Assembly: GCA_043425375.1 (NCBI GenBank)
Contig: JBHWQC010000060.1
Coordinates: 1 to 25,793, forward strand
Direction of reading: 5' to 3'
From: Atopostipes sp043425375
GTDB taxonomy: Bacteria; Bacillota; Bacilli; Lactobacillales; Carnobacteriaceae_A
DNA length: 25,793 bases
Shown here piece by piece: positions 15,431 through 22,360 of the stretch. Each line of letters starts with the position of its first letter. Positions within the stretch are counted from its first letter, which is position 1. A model generated the notes under the pieces. It did no database searches. It was given only the letters and a program-made list of their open reading frames with translations, and was not told the DNA's origin. A program made the translations under genes and the position numbers.

Positions 15431-16429
15431 TCATCCCAACTTTCTTTCGTCATCTGCCACTTTATCTATCGGTAAATTATCAGCTCTTTGAAAGAATTTA
15501 CTCCACTTAAATTCATAATTCCCTAAGAGCCCTGAAGGTTTGAAAATCATAATTAAAATAAGGACAAGGGCGTAAATAATCATGCGCCACGCACCGAACT
15601 GTTGGAGGTATAAATTAATAATCCCAAGCACTATCGCAGCGACTGTTGTACCCGTTAAACTTCCAATGCCACCAAGAACCACAATGATTAAAATATCGAT
15701 TGAGCGGTCAAAGGTAAATTGACCGGGATTAATCACGCCTAAATAAGCCGCATGAATTGACCCACCAACCGCAGCAGTCATTGCGCCGATAACGAAAGCA
15801 AGCACTTTTAACTTTGTAGTGTTCAGTCCCAAGGAAGATGTGGCAATTTCATCTTCGCGAACTGCAATTGTTGCCCGGCCTTGGCTACTGTTGACATAAT
15901 TTGCGATCACAAGCAGCACCAGGACCATTAAAATAAAGGCAAAGTTCCAATCCATTAAGTGAATAGGAATTCCGCTGAGACCGGCCGCTCCATTTGTTAA
16001 ATCCGGCAGATTTAAAATAGCGACTCGGATGATTTCACCAACTCCGAGTGTGGCAATCGCTAAATAGTCGCCTTTCAGGCGCAAAGTCGGGTAGCCGACT
16101 AAGAAAGCAATGATTCCAGTAAGGGTAATTCCTACGATTAAGCTCATAAAAAAGCCGCCGTAAGTAGGTGTTTGGCGGGTCATGATTCCAGTAGCGTAAG
16201 CACCAATAGCCATAAAACCGGCATGCCCTAAGGCTAACTGGCCGGAAAAACCAACAATTAAATTTAAACCTGCAGCCAAGATAATATTGATAAAAATAGT
16301 AATTAATGTTTGTTGATGTACCCTTGAAATCAATCCGGTAGAGACACCAAGCATTAACAATAAGAACAGACCAATAATGGTGCTTAACCATGCCAGATTC
16401 GATTTACTAAAAATTCTCAATGTCTTCAC
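15431..16429 (-). CDS. livM: Branched-chain amino acid ABC transporter permease LivM
   Basis: Membrane subunit of 332 residues with about nine hydrophobic helices. The conserved segments GLNLIVGFSGQLALGHAGFMAIGAY and LKGDYLAIATLGVGEIIRV, and the EAA-like loop AVREDEIATSSLGLN that contacts the ATPases, are typical of LivM. The start is GTG immediately after the livH stop (TAG-GTG), without a strong ribosome binding site, so coupling with livH is likely. Confidence 0.95.
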   Translation of the reverse strand: MKTLRIFSKSNLAWLSTIIGLFLLLMLGVSTGLISRVHQQTLITIFINIILAAGLNLIVGFSGQLALGHAGFMAIGAYATGIMTRQTPTYGGFFMSLIVGITLTGIIAFLVGYPTLRLKGDYLAIATLGVGEIIRVAILNLPDLTNGAAGLSGIPIHLMDWNFAFILMVLVLLVIANYVNSSQGRATIAVREDEIATSSLGLNTTKLKVLAFVIGAMTAAVGGSIHAAYLGVINPGQFTFDRSIDILIIVVLGGIGSLTGTTVAAIVLGIINLYLQQFGAWRMIIYALVLILIMIFKPSGLLGNYEFKWSKFFQRADNLPIDKVADDERKLG

Positions 16430-17326
16430 CTACACTTTCTCTGATTGATTTTTACCTAGTAAACCTGCTGGACGAATTAAAAGGATCACAATTAAAATCA
16501 GATAAACGACGGCATCACGAATCATCGAGTTGCCATAAGCCGTAATCATCACTTCAATCATTCCGAGTAAATAACCGCCCAAAACAGCGCCGGGAATAAG
16601 GCCGATTCCGCCGATAACAGCGGCAACAAAAGCTTTTAGCCCGTACCCTGCACCAAGCATCGGAGAAATGGAGTTATAATAAATCCCAACCAACATGCCA
16701 CTGGCTCCTGCTAAAGCTGAGCCTAAAATAAAGGTAAAAGCGATAACTGTATTTGTGTTAATACCCATCAACTGAGCCGCTTGTGCATCTACACTGACGG
16801 CACGCATGGCTTTGCCCATTTTTGTCTTTTGCACAATAAATTGTAATAGGACCATTAAAAGAACCGTTGTAACGAGTAAAATGACTTGCATCACTCGGAT
16901 AGTGATTCCCCCGATTTGGAAACTTTGATTCACAAATGCTGGAACATTCTCAAAGGCTTGAAGATAGGCTCTTGTTTCCGCACCAGCTAATACAATCATG
17001 CCATTTCGGAGTAAATAAGAAACTCCAATTGCGGTAATCAAAGCAGATATCCGCGGGGCCTTTCTTAAAGGTTTATACGCCACTTGGTCGGTGATTACTC
17101 CCATAACAGCAGTCAGAGCCATGGTCACTAAGAAAGCGACAAAGACATTCATATTGAACGAAAGAATTAAGTAGTAGCTAATAAATGCCCCAACCATAAA
17201 AATATCGCCATGTGCAAAGTTTAATAATTTAATGATGCCATAAACCAAGGTATAACCCAGGGCAATGAGTGCATACACACTGCCCAAGGTTAAACCGTTG
17301 ATTATTTGCTGAATAAACGTATCCAT
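16430..17326 (-). CDS. livH: Branched-chain amino acid ABC transporter permease LivH
   Basis: Membrane subunit of 298 residues. The N-terminal INGLTLGSVYALIALGYTLVYG and LLNFAHGDIFMVGA, and the cytosolic loop AMRAVSVDAQAAQLMGINTN, are characteristic of LivH. It pairs with LivM to form the translocation path. It lies 47 bp after the first binding-protein gene and abuts livM. Confidence 0.95.
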   Translation of the reverse strand: MDTFIQQIINGLTLGSVYALIALGYTLVYGIIKLLNFAHGDIFMVGAFISYYLILSFNMNVFVAFLVTMALTAVMGVITDQVAYKPLRKAPRISALITAIGVSYLLRNGMIVLAGAETRAYLQAFENVPAFVNQSFQIGGITIRVMQVILLVTTVLLMVLLQFIVQKTKMGKAMRAVSVDAQAAQLMGINTNTVIAFTFILGSALAGASGMLVGIYYNSISPMLGAGYGLKAFVAAVIGGIGLIPGAVLGGYLLGMIEVMITAYGNSMIRDAVVYLILIVILLIRPAGLLGKNQSEKV

Positions 17327-17373
17327 TCTTCATCACTTACCTTTCAAGGATTAAAACGAATTTCGATTGTTTG

Positions 17374-18558
17374 TTACTCTGTGTCAATTTCAATCACACC
17401 AACATCTTCTCCATTTTGAACTTCTACAATCGTGACTGTCTTAATCGGGTTGTGTAGTTCATCAAAGGAGAACGTTCCTGTCACACCTTCAAAATTCTCC
17501 GTGTTTTGCAGTTCAGCATTCACTGCTGAAGGTGCTGCACTTCCAGCCCTTTCAAAAGCATCTCTTACAACATAAGCTGCATCGTAAGCCATGGCAGCGA
17601 ACATATCTGCTGCTTGTCCAAATCGTTCTTCATAATTTGCGATGAAATCTTGCACATGCGGCTCTTCTGATAAGGTAGAGAATTGCGTGGTGTAATAGAC
17701 ATCATTTAAGTTTTCCGTACCGGCTAATTCGTACAATTGACTATTTCCGAAACCATCTGGACCTAAGATTGGCTCATCAATGCCCATCTCGCGAGCTTGT
17801 TTGATGATTGGACCGGCTTGTTCATAGTAGCCCGGAACAAACAAGACATCAAAGTCCGTGTTTGCAATGTTCGTTAACACAGCACTAAAGTCCGTTTCGT
17901 CTTCCGTAAAGTTTTCTTTTGCAACGACTTCTCCAGTGAAGGCTTCTTCAAATGTTTCAACCAGCCCAACAGCATAGTCACTTGAATTATCTCCTAAAAT
18001 GGCTGCATTTTGCGCTCCAAATTCGTCAGCGGCAAATTGGCCCAAAGCTTCTCCCTGATAGGAATCTGGATAAGCTACTCGCCAAGCGGTATCAATAACT
18101 TCTCCACTTGAATCAATCGTAAAATCATCTAAAGAAGCGGAAGGAGACAATAAAGGCACATTATATTGAGAAGCTTGTTGTAACGCAGCTAATGATGAGC
18201 CTGAAGTATCCGGACCAAGTATAATCGATACTTCATCCTCTGTTGCTAATCGAGTGGCAAGAGAAGCAGCTTCTGTTTCATCTGAACTATAATCATATTC
18301 CACCAGCTCTAATTCTTTCCCGTTCACCCCGCCTGCTTCGTTAATTTCATCGACAGCTAGTTGTAAAGCGTTGGTTTGAGGTTGTCCATATGCAGAATAG
18401 TTCCCTGAGTTGGCAAATAGCGAGCCGAGCATAATTGTTTCGCGATCCTCATAAACGGCTGGATCTTCTTCACTTGTGGCGTTTTCTCCGTTGCCACATG
18501 CTGCGGCAAATAAACTCACGCCTGCTAATAAACCTACCAATGATTTCTTTACTCTCAT
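17374..18558 (-). CDS. livK: Branched-chain amino acid ABC transporter substrate-binding lipoprotein (operonic copy)
   Basis: Cell-surface receptor of the importer, 394 residues, type I periplasmic-binding fold of the Leu/Ile/Val-binding family. The lipoprotein signal peptide ends in the lipobox FAAAC with Cys21. Body motifs include IMLGSLFANSGNYSAYGQPQTNALQLAVDEIN, GNNSSDYAVG-like GDNSSDYAVG and GYYEQAGPIIKQAREMG. GGAGAGAG precedes the ATG. Many Asp/Glu make it acidic. It is the first gene of livKHMGF plus the CBS-ACT gene and lies behind a leader-peptide attenuator with an Ile/Val codon run, so Ile and/or Val may be its main ligands; that specificity is inferred. Confidence 0.94.
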   Translation of the reverse strand: MRVKKSLVGLLAGVSLFAAACGNGENATSEEDPAVYEDRETIMLGSLFANSGNYSAYGQPQTNALQLAVDEINEAGGVNGKELELVEYDYSSDETEAASLATRLATEDEVSIILGPDTSGSSLAALQQASQYNVPLLSPSASLDDFTIDSSGEVIDTAWRVAYPDSYQGEALGQFAADEFGAQNAAILGDNSSDYAVGLVETFEEAFTGEVVAKENFTEDETDFSAVLTNIANTDFDVLFVPGYYEQAGPIIKQAREMGIDEPILGPDGFGNSQLYELAGTENLNDVYYTTQFSTLSEEPHVQDFIANYEERFGQAADMFAAMAYDAAYVVRDAFERAGSAAPSAVNAELQNTENFEGVTGTFSFDELHNPIKTVTIVEVQNGEDVGVIEIDTE

Positions 18559-18607
18559 TTTTCTCTCTCCTTATTTTCTAATCATTAATCAATAGCCTGA
18601 TTTTTAT

Positions 18608-18709
18608 ATAAAAAAAGACAAGCCCGACGGTTAAGTTCGGGCTTGTCTTATGTGTGAGCCCGCTTCACGTTAAAGTGGACTCTTCTTAAAAGAAGAATCC
18701 TGGCTACAC
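18608..18709 (-). promoter_or_regulatory. Transcription attenuator of the livKHMGF operon (competing hairpins and terminator)
   Basis: On the minus strand four segments can pair alternatively. Segment 1, GTGTAGCC (18702-18709), overlaps the leader's last Val codon and stop; it can pair with segment 2, GGCTCACAC (18652-18660), 8 bp with one bulge, enclosing two smaller hairpins. Segment 2, as CGGGCT (18657-18662), can instead pair with segment 3, AGCCCG (18638-18643). Segment 3 belongs to the 13-bp terminator stem (18637-18649 with 18615-18627), followed by seven T. A ribosome stalled on the Ile/Val codons would mask segment 1, favour 2:3 pairing and prevent termination. Confidence 0.85.
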
Positions 18710-18802
18710 AATAATAATGACAATTTTAGATAAATTGGACGGAGAAAACTTACTCTCAGTCAATGGATCAGTTGGTTTGGTAGATTCAAATGCTGTGTAC
18801 AT
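18704..18802 (-). CDS. Leader peptide of the livKHMGF operon with Ile/Val codon run
   Basis: Short ORF of 32 residues starting at ATG 18800-18802, with a very strong AAGGAGGAG (18808-18816) at proper distance and a consensus promoter upstream. It begins MYTAFES and ends SKIVIIIV then TAG; the six terminal codons are ATT GTC ATT ATT ATT GTG (18707-18724). The peptide itself resembles nothing known to me. Its position, the amino-acid match to the downstream transporter's substrates, and the hairpins starting at its stop codon indicate a sensing leader peptide for ribosome-mediated attenuation. The strand and frame are supported by the RBS, promoter and hairpin polarity together. Confidence 0.85.
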   Translation of the reverse strand: MYTAFESTKPTDPLTESKFSPSNLSKIVIIIV

Positions 18803-18840
18803 GTTTTCTCCTCCTTTTTTCATCGCTATTGATTTCCATT

Positions 18841-18869
18841 ATTATAGGTGCATTGCTTTCAAAACGCAA
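18841..18869 (-). promoter_or_regulatory. Promoter of the livKHMGF leader
   Basis: Minus-strand -35 TTGCGT (18864-18869) and perfect -10 TATAAT (18841-18846) with a 17-bp spacer. Transcription should begin near 18834, about 32 bases before the leader ATG. Confidence 0.85.
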
Positions 18870-18919
18870 GTCTTTTTTAATTTTATTCAAATATTTCTCT
18901 CATAAATATTACATAAGGC

Positions 18920-18931
18920 TTGATTAATCAA
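18920..18931. promoter_or_regulatory. 12-bp palindrome upstream of the livKHMGF promoter
   Basis: Perfect palindrome TTGATTAATCAA about 50 bp upstream of the -35 box, in the gap after the second binding-protein gene. It might be a regulator site; no protein can be assigned. The rest of this gap (18932-18987) holds only a weak 5-bp hairpin and no convincing terminator, so transcripts from the upstream unit may read into the leader. Confidence 0.3.
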
Positions 18932-18987
18932 CGTTTTTTTAAAAAATAACAAATAAACTTTTCTCATGTTGAGAGGGTAAGCTTCTA

Positions 18988-20169
18988 TTATTCTGGAATC
19001 ACTTCAAAAATTTCTACCGGTTCGCCATTTTGAATTTCGATAATACTCACCGTTTTTACAGGGTCATGGTTCTCATCAAAGGAGAACGTTCCAGTGATTC
19101 CCGCAAAATTCTCTGTCTTTTCAAGTTCTTCATTGATTGCAACGGCATCCAAGGAACCCGCTCTTTCAATGGCTTCTTTCGTAATATAAACCGCATCATA
19201 AGCAAGTCCTGTAAACATATCCGGATCGTTTCCAGTAAACTCTTTGTAATTTTCAACAAATTCTTGAATTTCTGGCTCTTCACTTTCGACGACAAAGTGA
19301 GAAGTGTAATAGACATCATTCATATTGTCTGAACCAGCTAATTCAACCATTTTCGTATTCCCTAAACCGTCTGGTCCTAGTATCGGCTGGTTAATACCCA
19401 TCTCTCTAGCTTGTTTGACAATTGGACCTGCCTGTTCATAATAGCCCGGAAGGTACAGCACATCAAAATCCATATCGACAATATTCGTTAACGTTGCGCT
19501 AAAGTCCGTTTGATCGGAGGAGAAGTTTTCGACAGAGACAATGTCCCCTTCAAAAGCCTCTTGGAAAGTCTGCGTCAGCCCTTGTGCATAGTCACTGGAG
19601 TTATCTCCAAAAATGACCGCTTTGGATGCATTTAAGTTTTCATTCGCAAATTGAGCGAGTGCTCCTCCTTGGAAGGAATTTGTAAAACTCGTTCGGTAAG
19701 CAAAAGGATGGACATTGCCGCTCTCATCTTGCAGCACCCCATCATCGGTGGCCGATGGTGAAATAATCGGTACTTCATATTGATTGGCTGCCGGGATCGC
19801 GGCTTGGAAGGTGCCGGTTAAAGCAGGACCAATAATCGTTGAAACATTTTCGTCCGTCGCTAATGAAATCGCTGCTTGAGCAGCTTGCGCTTCGTCAGAA
19901 GCAATATCACGTTCGATAACTTCGACTGTCTTGCCGTCAATTCCCCCGGCCTCATTAACTTCAGCGACGGCCATACTCACGGCATCATTCATTGAAATCC
20001 CGTATTCAGCCGCTGCCCCGGTTAATTCAAACATCGAACCAATCCGGATAACGTCCTCTGAATCACCATCTGCCCCTGTGTTTTCTGTTTCTCCATTACT
20101 GCAAGCAACCAAAAAGCCCACCGCAGCCACCATAATCCCTGACATAACACCTTTTATTTTCTTGTTCAT
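18988..20169 (-). CDS. Branched-chain amino acid ABC transporter substrate-binding lipoprotein (orphan copy)
   Basis: Lipoprotein of 393 residues, paralogue of the operonic binding protein. Signal peptide with lipobox LVAC, Cys23. The two proteins share long near-identical stretches such as GYYEQAGP.VKQAREMG and QPILGPDG, and similar length, so they derive from a tandem duplication. Divergence is clear around GAAAEYGISMNDAVSMAVAEVN, a region that contacts ligand in this fold. AAGGAGGAA precedes the ATG. It has its own promoter, leader peptide and attenuator, with a Leu codon run, so a leucine-preferring receptor that shares the LivHMGF membrane complex is likely, comparable in logic to the separate livJ and livK of E. 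coli. Ligand is inferred. Confidence 0.92.
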   Translation of the reverse strand: MNKKIKGVMSGIMVAAVGFLVACSNGETENTGADGDSEDVIRIGSMFELTGAAAEYGISMNDAVSMAVAEVNEAGGIDGKTVEVIERDIASDEAQAAQAAISLATDENVSTIIGPALTGTFQAAIPAANQYEVPIISPSATDDGVLQDESGNVHPFAYRTSFTNSFQGGALAQFANENLNASKAVIFGDNSSDYAQGLTQTFQEAFEGDIVSVENFSSDQTDFSATLTNIVDMDFDVLYLPGYYEQAGPIVKQAREMGINQPILGPDGLGNTKMVELAGSDNMNDVYYTSHFVVESEEPEIQEFVENYKEFTGNDPDMFTGLAYDAVYITKEAIERAGSLDAVAINEELEKTENFAGITGTFSFDENHDPVKTVSIIEIQNGEPVEIFEVIPE

Positions 20170-20233
20170 TTTTCCTTCCTCCTTATATAATAAGTGCCTT
20201 TAAAAAGTTGAAAGCCATCTATTTTAAACTAAA

Positions 20234-20361
20234 CAAAAAGAGACGAACCTAGAAAATTCAGGCTCGTCTCTTAGTCACGTACTCGTTAAGTAAGAAGAGC
20301 CTTTTTCAAAAAGCAGAAATAAGACTCTTCCAAAGAAATTCTTGGCAGAATCTTACTTAAC
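20234..20361 (-). promoter_or_regulatory. Transcription attenuator of the orphan binding-protein gene (competing hairpins and terminator)
   Basis: On the minus strand segment 1, GTTAAGTAAGA (20351-20361), spans the end and stop of the leader ORF and is a perfect 11-bp complement of segment 2, TCTTACTTAAC (20285-20295). Segment 2 extended, GGCTCTTCTT (20292-20301), can pair with segment 3, AAGAGACGAGCC (20261-20272), 10 bp with a 2-base bulge. Segment 3 is also the 5' arm of the terminator (20260-20271 with 20239-20250, 12 bp including one G-U) that ends in TTTTTG. The arrangement mirrors the attenuator of the livKHMGF unit with unrelated sequence. Confidence 0.85.
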
Positions 20362-20454
20362 GTATAAGAGTAATAAATTATTAGTATGCATGGGCATAGA
20401 AATAGACATTTGCTTTATATTAAGTGACGTTCTTTTTTTATCTAGCATTTCCAT
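20353..20454 (-). CDS. Leader peptide of the orphan binding-protein gene with Leu codon run
   Basis: Short ORF of 33 residues from ATG 20452-20454 (or 31 from ATG 20446-20448; AAAAGGGG lies 4 or 10 bases upstream, respectively). It is Met-rich in the middle and ends NNLLLLYVK then TAA; the Leu codons TTA TTA CTC TTA occupy 20365-20376. The stop codon is inside segment 1 of the attenuator. A good promoter lies about 45 bp upstream. No similarity to known peptides is recognised, as expected for a sensing leader. Interpreted as a leucine-sensing leader peptide. Confidence 0.8.
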   Translation of the reverse strand: MEMLDKKRTSLNIKQMSISMPMHTNNLLLLYVK

Positions 20455-20494
20455 CTATCCCCTTTTGTTTATAAGTTAAAATTTGATTAGATAT

Positions 20495-20523
20495 ATATTA
20501 GACCATCTAACATTAGAAAGCAA
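20495..20523 (-). promoter_or_regulatory. Promoter of the orphan binding-protein unit
   Basis: Minus-strand -35 TTGCTT (20518-20523) and -10 TAATAT (20495-20500) with a 17-bp spacer, upstream of the Leu leader ORF. Confidence 0.78.
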
Positions 20524-20524
20524 G

Positions 20525-20539
20525 TATTATCTGAAAATT
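20525..20539 (-). promoter_or_regulatory. Candidate CodY box
   Basis: AATTTTCAGATAATA matches 13 of 15 positions of the CodY consensus AATTTTCWGAAAATT. It abuts the -35 of the orphan binding-protein promoter and lies between that promoter and the divergent ABC-F promoter. CodY, activated by branched-chain amino acids and GTP, represses BCAA transport in many Bacillota, so the location makes sense. The region is AT-rich, so a chance match is possible. Confidence 0.5.
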
Positions 20540-20558
20540 TTAAATTTTCTAAACGCTC

Positions 20559-20587
20559 TTTACAGTAGGTGGTTTATTTAGTAGAAT
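20559..20587 (+). promoter_or_regulatory. Promoter of the ABC-F gene
   Basis: Plus-strand -35 TTTACA (20559-20564) and -10 TAGAAT (20582-20587) separated by 17 bp. The expected start near 20594 leaves about 60 bases of leader before the ATG at 20653. Confidence 0.72.
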
Positions 20588-20652
20588 AGAAAGACTTTGT
20601 GGGTAGATTGAATAACAAAATCTGCAATAGGCGAAATGAGGAATTGAACGAA

Positions 20653-22278
20653 ATGATTAATGTAAATAATGTGAGTCTCCAGTTTTCAGGACGGAAATTA
20701 TACGAAAATATTAACTTGCAATTTAACTCAGGCAACTGTTATGGCATTATCGGTGCCAATGGAGCAGGTAAGTCTACTTTCTTAAAAATTCTGTCTGGGG
20801 AATTAGAACCTTCGACGGGCGAGGTAACGATGGAGCCTGGTAAGCGTATTGCCACTTTAAGCCAAGATCACTTTGGTTTTGAAGAGTACGAAGTATTAGA
20901 TACGGTCATTATGGGGCATCAACGCTTGTATGATGTGATGAACGAAAAAAATGAAATCTACATGAAAGCTGAGTTTACGGAAGCGGACGGTGTGCGTGCG
21001 GGTGAGTTGGAAGCGGAATTTGCTGAATTAAATGGTTGGGAAGCGGAATCGGAAGCGGCGCAACTCTTGCACAACTTAGGTATTTCAGATGAATTGCACA
21101 ACAAGAAAATGAGTGAACTGTTAGAAAAGGATAAAGTGCGTGTGCTGCTTGCCCAAGCTCTTTTCGGCTCTCCTGATGTCTTGCTTTTAGATGAGCCGAC
21201 AAACGGTTTAGACGATCATACCATCAACTGGCTCAATAGTTTTATTATGGATTTTCCAAATACGGTCATTGTTGTCTCCCACGACCGTTATTTTCTAAAC
21301 ACAGTATGTACACATATTTGTGACGTGGACTTTGGTCAAATTCAGTTATATGTAGGTAATTATGATTTTTGGAAAGAATCTTCTGAATTAGCCGCCAAAC
21401 TGCAAGCGGATCAAAATGCGAAAAAAGAAGAAAAAGTGAAAGAATTAGAAGCCTTTATCGCCCGCTTCTCCGCCAATGCTTCCAAATCTAAGCAAGCGAC
21501 TTCGCGTAAGAAGACTTTGGAAAAAATTGAACTAGATGATATTCGACCTTCTAGTCGAAAATATCCCTTTATTGGCTTTAAGCCTGAGCGTGAAATTGGA
21601 AATGATGTATTGATTGTAAAAAATCTTTCTAAAACAATCGATGGAGAAAAAGTCTTGGATAATATCAGCTTTACTTTACAGCCAGATGATAAAGTGGCGC
21701 TGCTTAGTCGAAATGATTTATCAACGACCACTCTCTACAAAATTATTATGGGTGAAATGAAACCCGATTCTGGCTCCTATAAATGGGGCGTGACCACTTC
21801 ACAAACCTATTTACCCCGTGACAACAGTGACGAGTTTAGTGACGAGAATTTAACCATCATTGACTGGCTGCGTCAATATGCAAGTACAGAGCAGCAAGAC
21901 AACACGTTCCTTCGCAGTTTCTTAGGCCGTATGCTGTTTTCTGGTGAAGAAGTGAATAAAAAAGTTTCTGTGCTATCTGGTGGCGAAAAAGTGCGCTGTA
22001 TGCTGGCAAAAATGATGTTAACGGAAGCAAATGTTGTTGTATTAGATGACCCGACGAATCATTTGGATTTAGAATCCATTTCAAGTTTAAACGAAGGGTT
22101 AATTGCCTTTAAAGAATCTGTTCTTTTTACTTCTCATGACCGGGAGTTTATTGAGACCATCGCCAATCGGATTATTCATGTGTCTTCAAATGGTGTCGTG
22201 GATCGACTAGATACGACTTACGAACAGTACTTGGCTGATAAAGACGTCCAAGCGCGTGTGGAAGCTCTTTACAATTAA
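20653..22278 (+). CDS. ABC-F family ATPase (YbiT/YkpA type)
   Basis: Soluble twin-ATPase protein of 541 residues without membrane segments, a family that acts on ribosomes. NBD1 has Walker A GANGAGKST, a modified signature MSELLEKDKVRVLLAQAL, Walker B DVLLLDEPTNGLD and switch His in VVSHDRYF. A charged linker (KKEEKVKELEAFIARF...RKKTLEKIELDDIRPSSRKY) follows. NBD2 has signature VLSGGEKVRCMLAKMM and Walker B VVLDDPTNHLD, but its P-loop reads ALLSRNDLSTTTL, without the canonical Gly-Lys. I chose ATG 20653 (AGGA about 10 bases upstream) over the in-frame GTG at 20599, which would lie almost at the transcription start. Specific role (translation factor or antibiotic protection) is unknown. Confidence 0.88.
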   Translation: MINVNNVSLQFSGRKLYENINLQFNSGNCYGIIGANGAGKSTFLKILSGELEPSTGEVTMEPGKRIATLSQDHFGFEEYEVLDTVIMGHQRLYDVMNEKNEIYMKAEFTEADGVRAGELEAEFAELNGWEAESEAAQLLHNLGISDELHNKKMSELLEKDKVRVLLAQALFGSPDVLLLDEPTNGLDDHTINWLNSFIMDFPNTVIVVSHDRYFLNTVCTHICDVDFGQIQLYVGNYDFWKESSELAAKLQADQNAKKEEKVKELEAFIARFSANASKSKQATSRKKTLEKIELDDIRPSSRKYPFIGFKPEREIGNDVLIVKNLSKTIDGEKVLDNISFTLQPDDKVALLSRNDLSTTTLYKIIMGEMKPDSGSYKWGVTTSQTYLPRDNSDEFSDENLTIIDWLRQYASTEQQDNTFLRSFLGRMLFSGEEVNKKVSVLSGGEKVRCMLAKMMLTEANVVVLDDPTNHLDLESISSLNEGLIAFKESVLFTSHDREFIETIANRIIHVSSNGVVDRLDTTYEQYLADKDVQARVEALYN

Positions 22279-22301
22279 ATCAGTAATATATATGTAAAAC
22301 A

Positions 22302-22342
22302 GAAAAGCTAGAAACTAATTGACAAGTTTTCTAGCTTTTTTT
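22302..22342 (+). terminator. Intrinsic terminator of the ABC-F gene
   Basis: Hairpin AAAAGCTAGAAA / TTTTCTAGCTTTT with a loop of about ten bases followed by T-rich sequence on the plus strand, about 25 bp after the stop codon. Confidence 0.8.
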
Positions 22343-22360
22343 ATTTTATCCGTTTTATCC

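Noticed and set aside
18559..18840. T-box upstream of livKHMGF
   Set aside because: No T-box consensus (TGG.ACC.CG) is present; the leader ORF and overlapping hairpins explain the region better.
18717..18905. Plus-strand 62-codon frame over the livKHMGF leader region
   Set aside because: It is antisense to the leader peptide, promoter and RBS, has no ribosome binding site, and its encoded sequence resembles nothing; a shadow frame.
20599..20652. GTG start at 20599 for the ABC-F gene
   Set aside because: It would begin about five bases after the predicted transcription start without an RBS; family proteins begin near MINVNNV at 20653.
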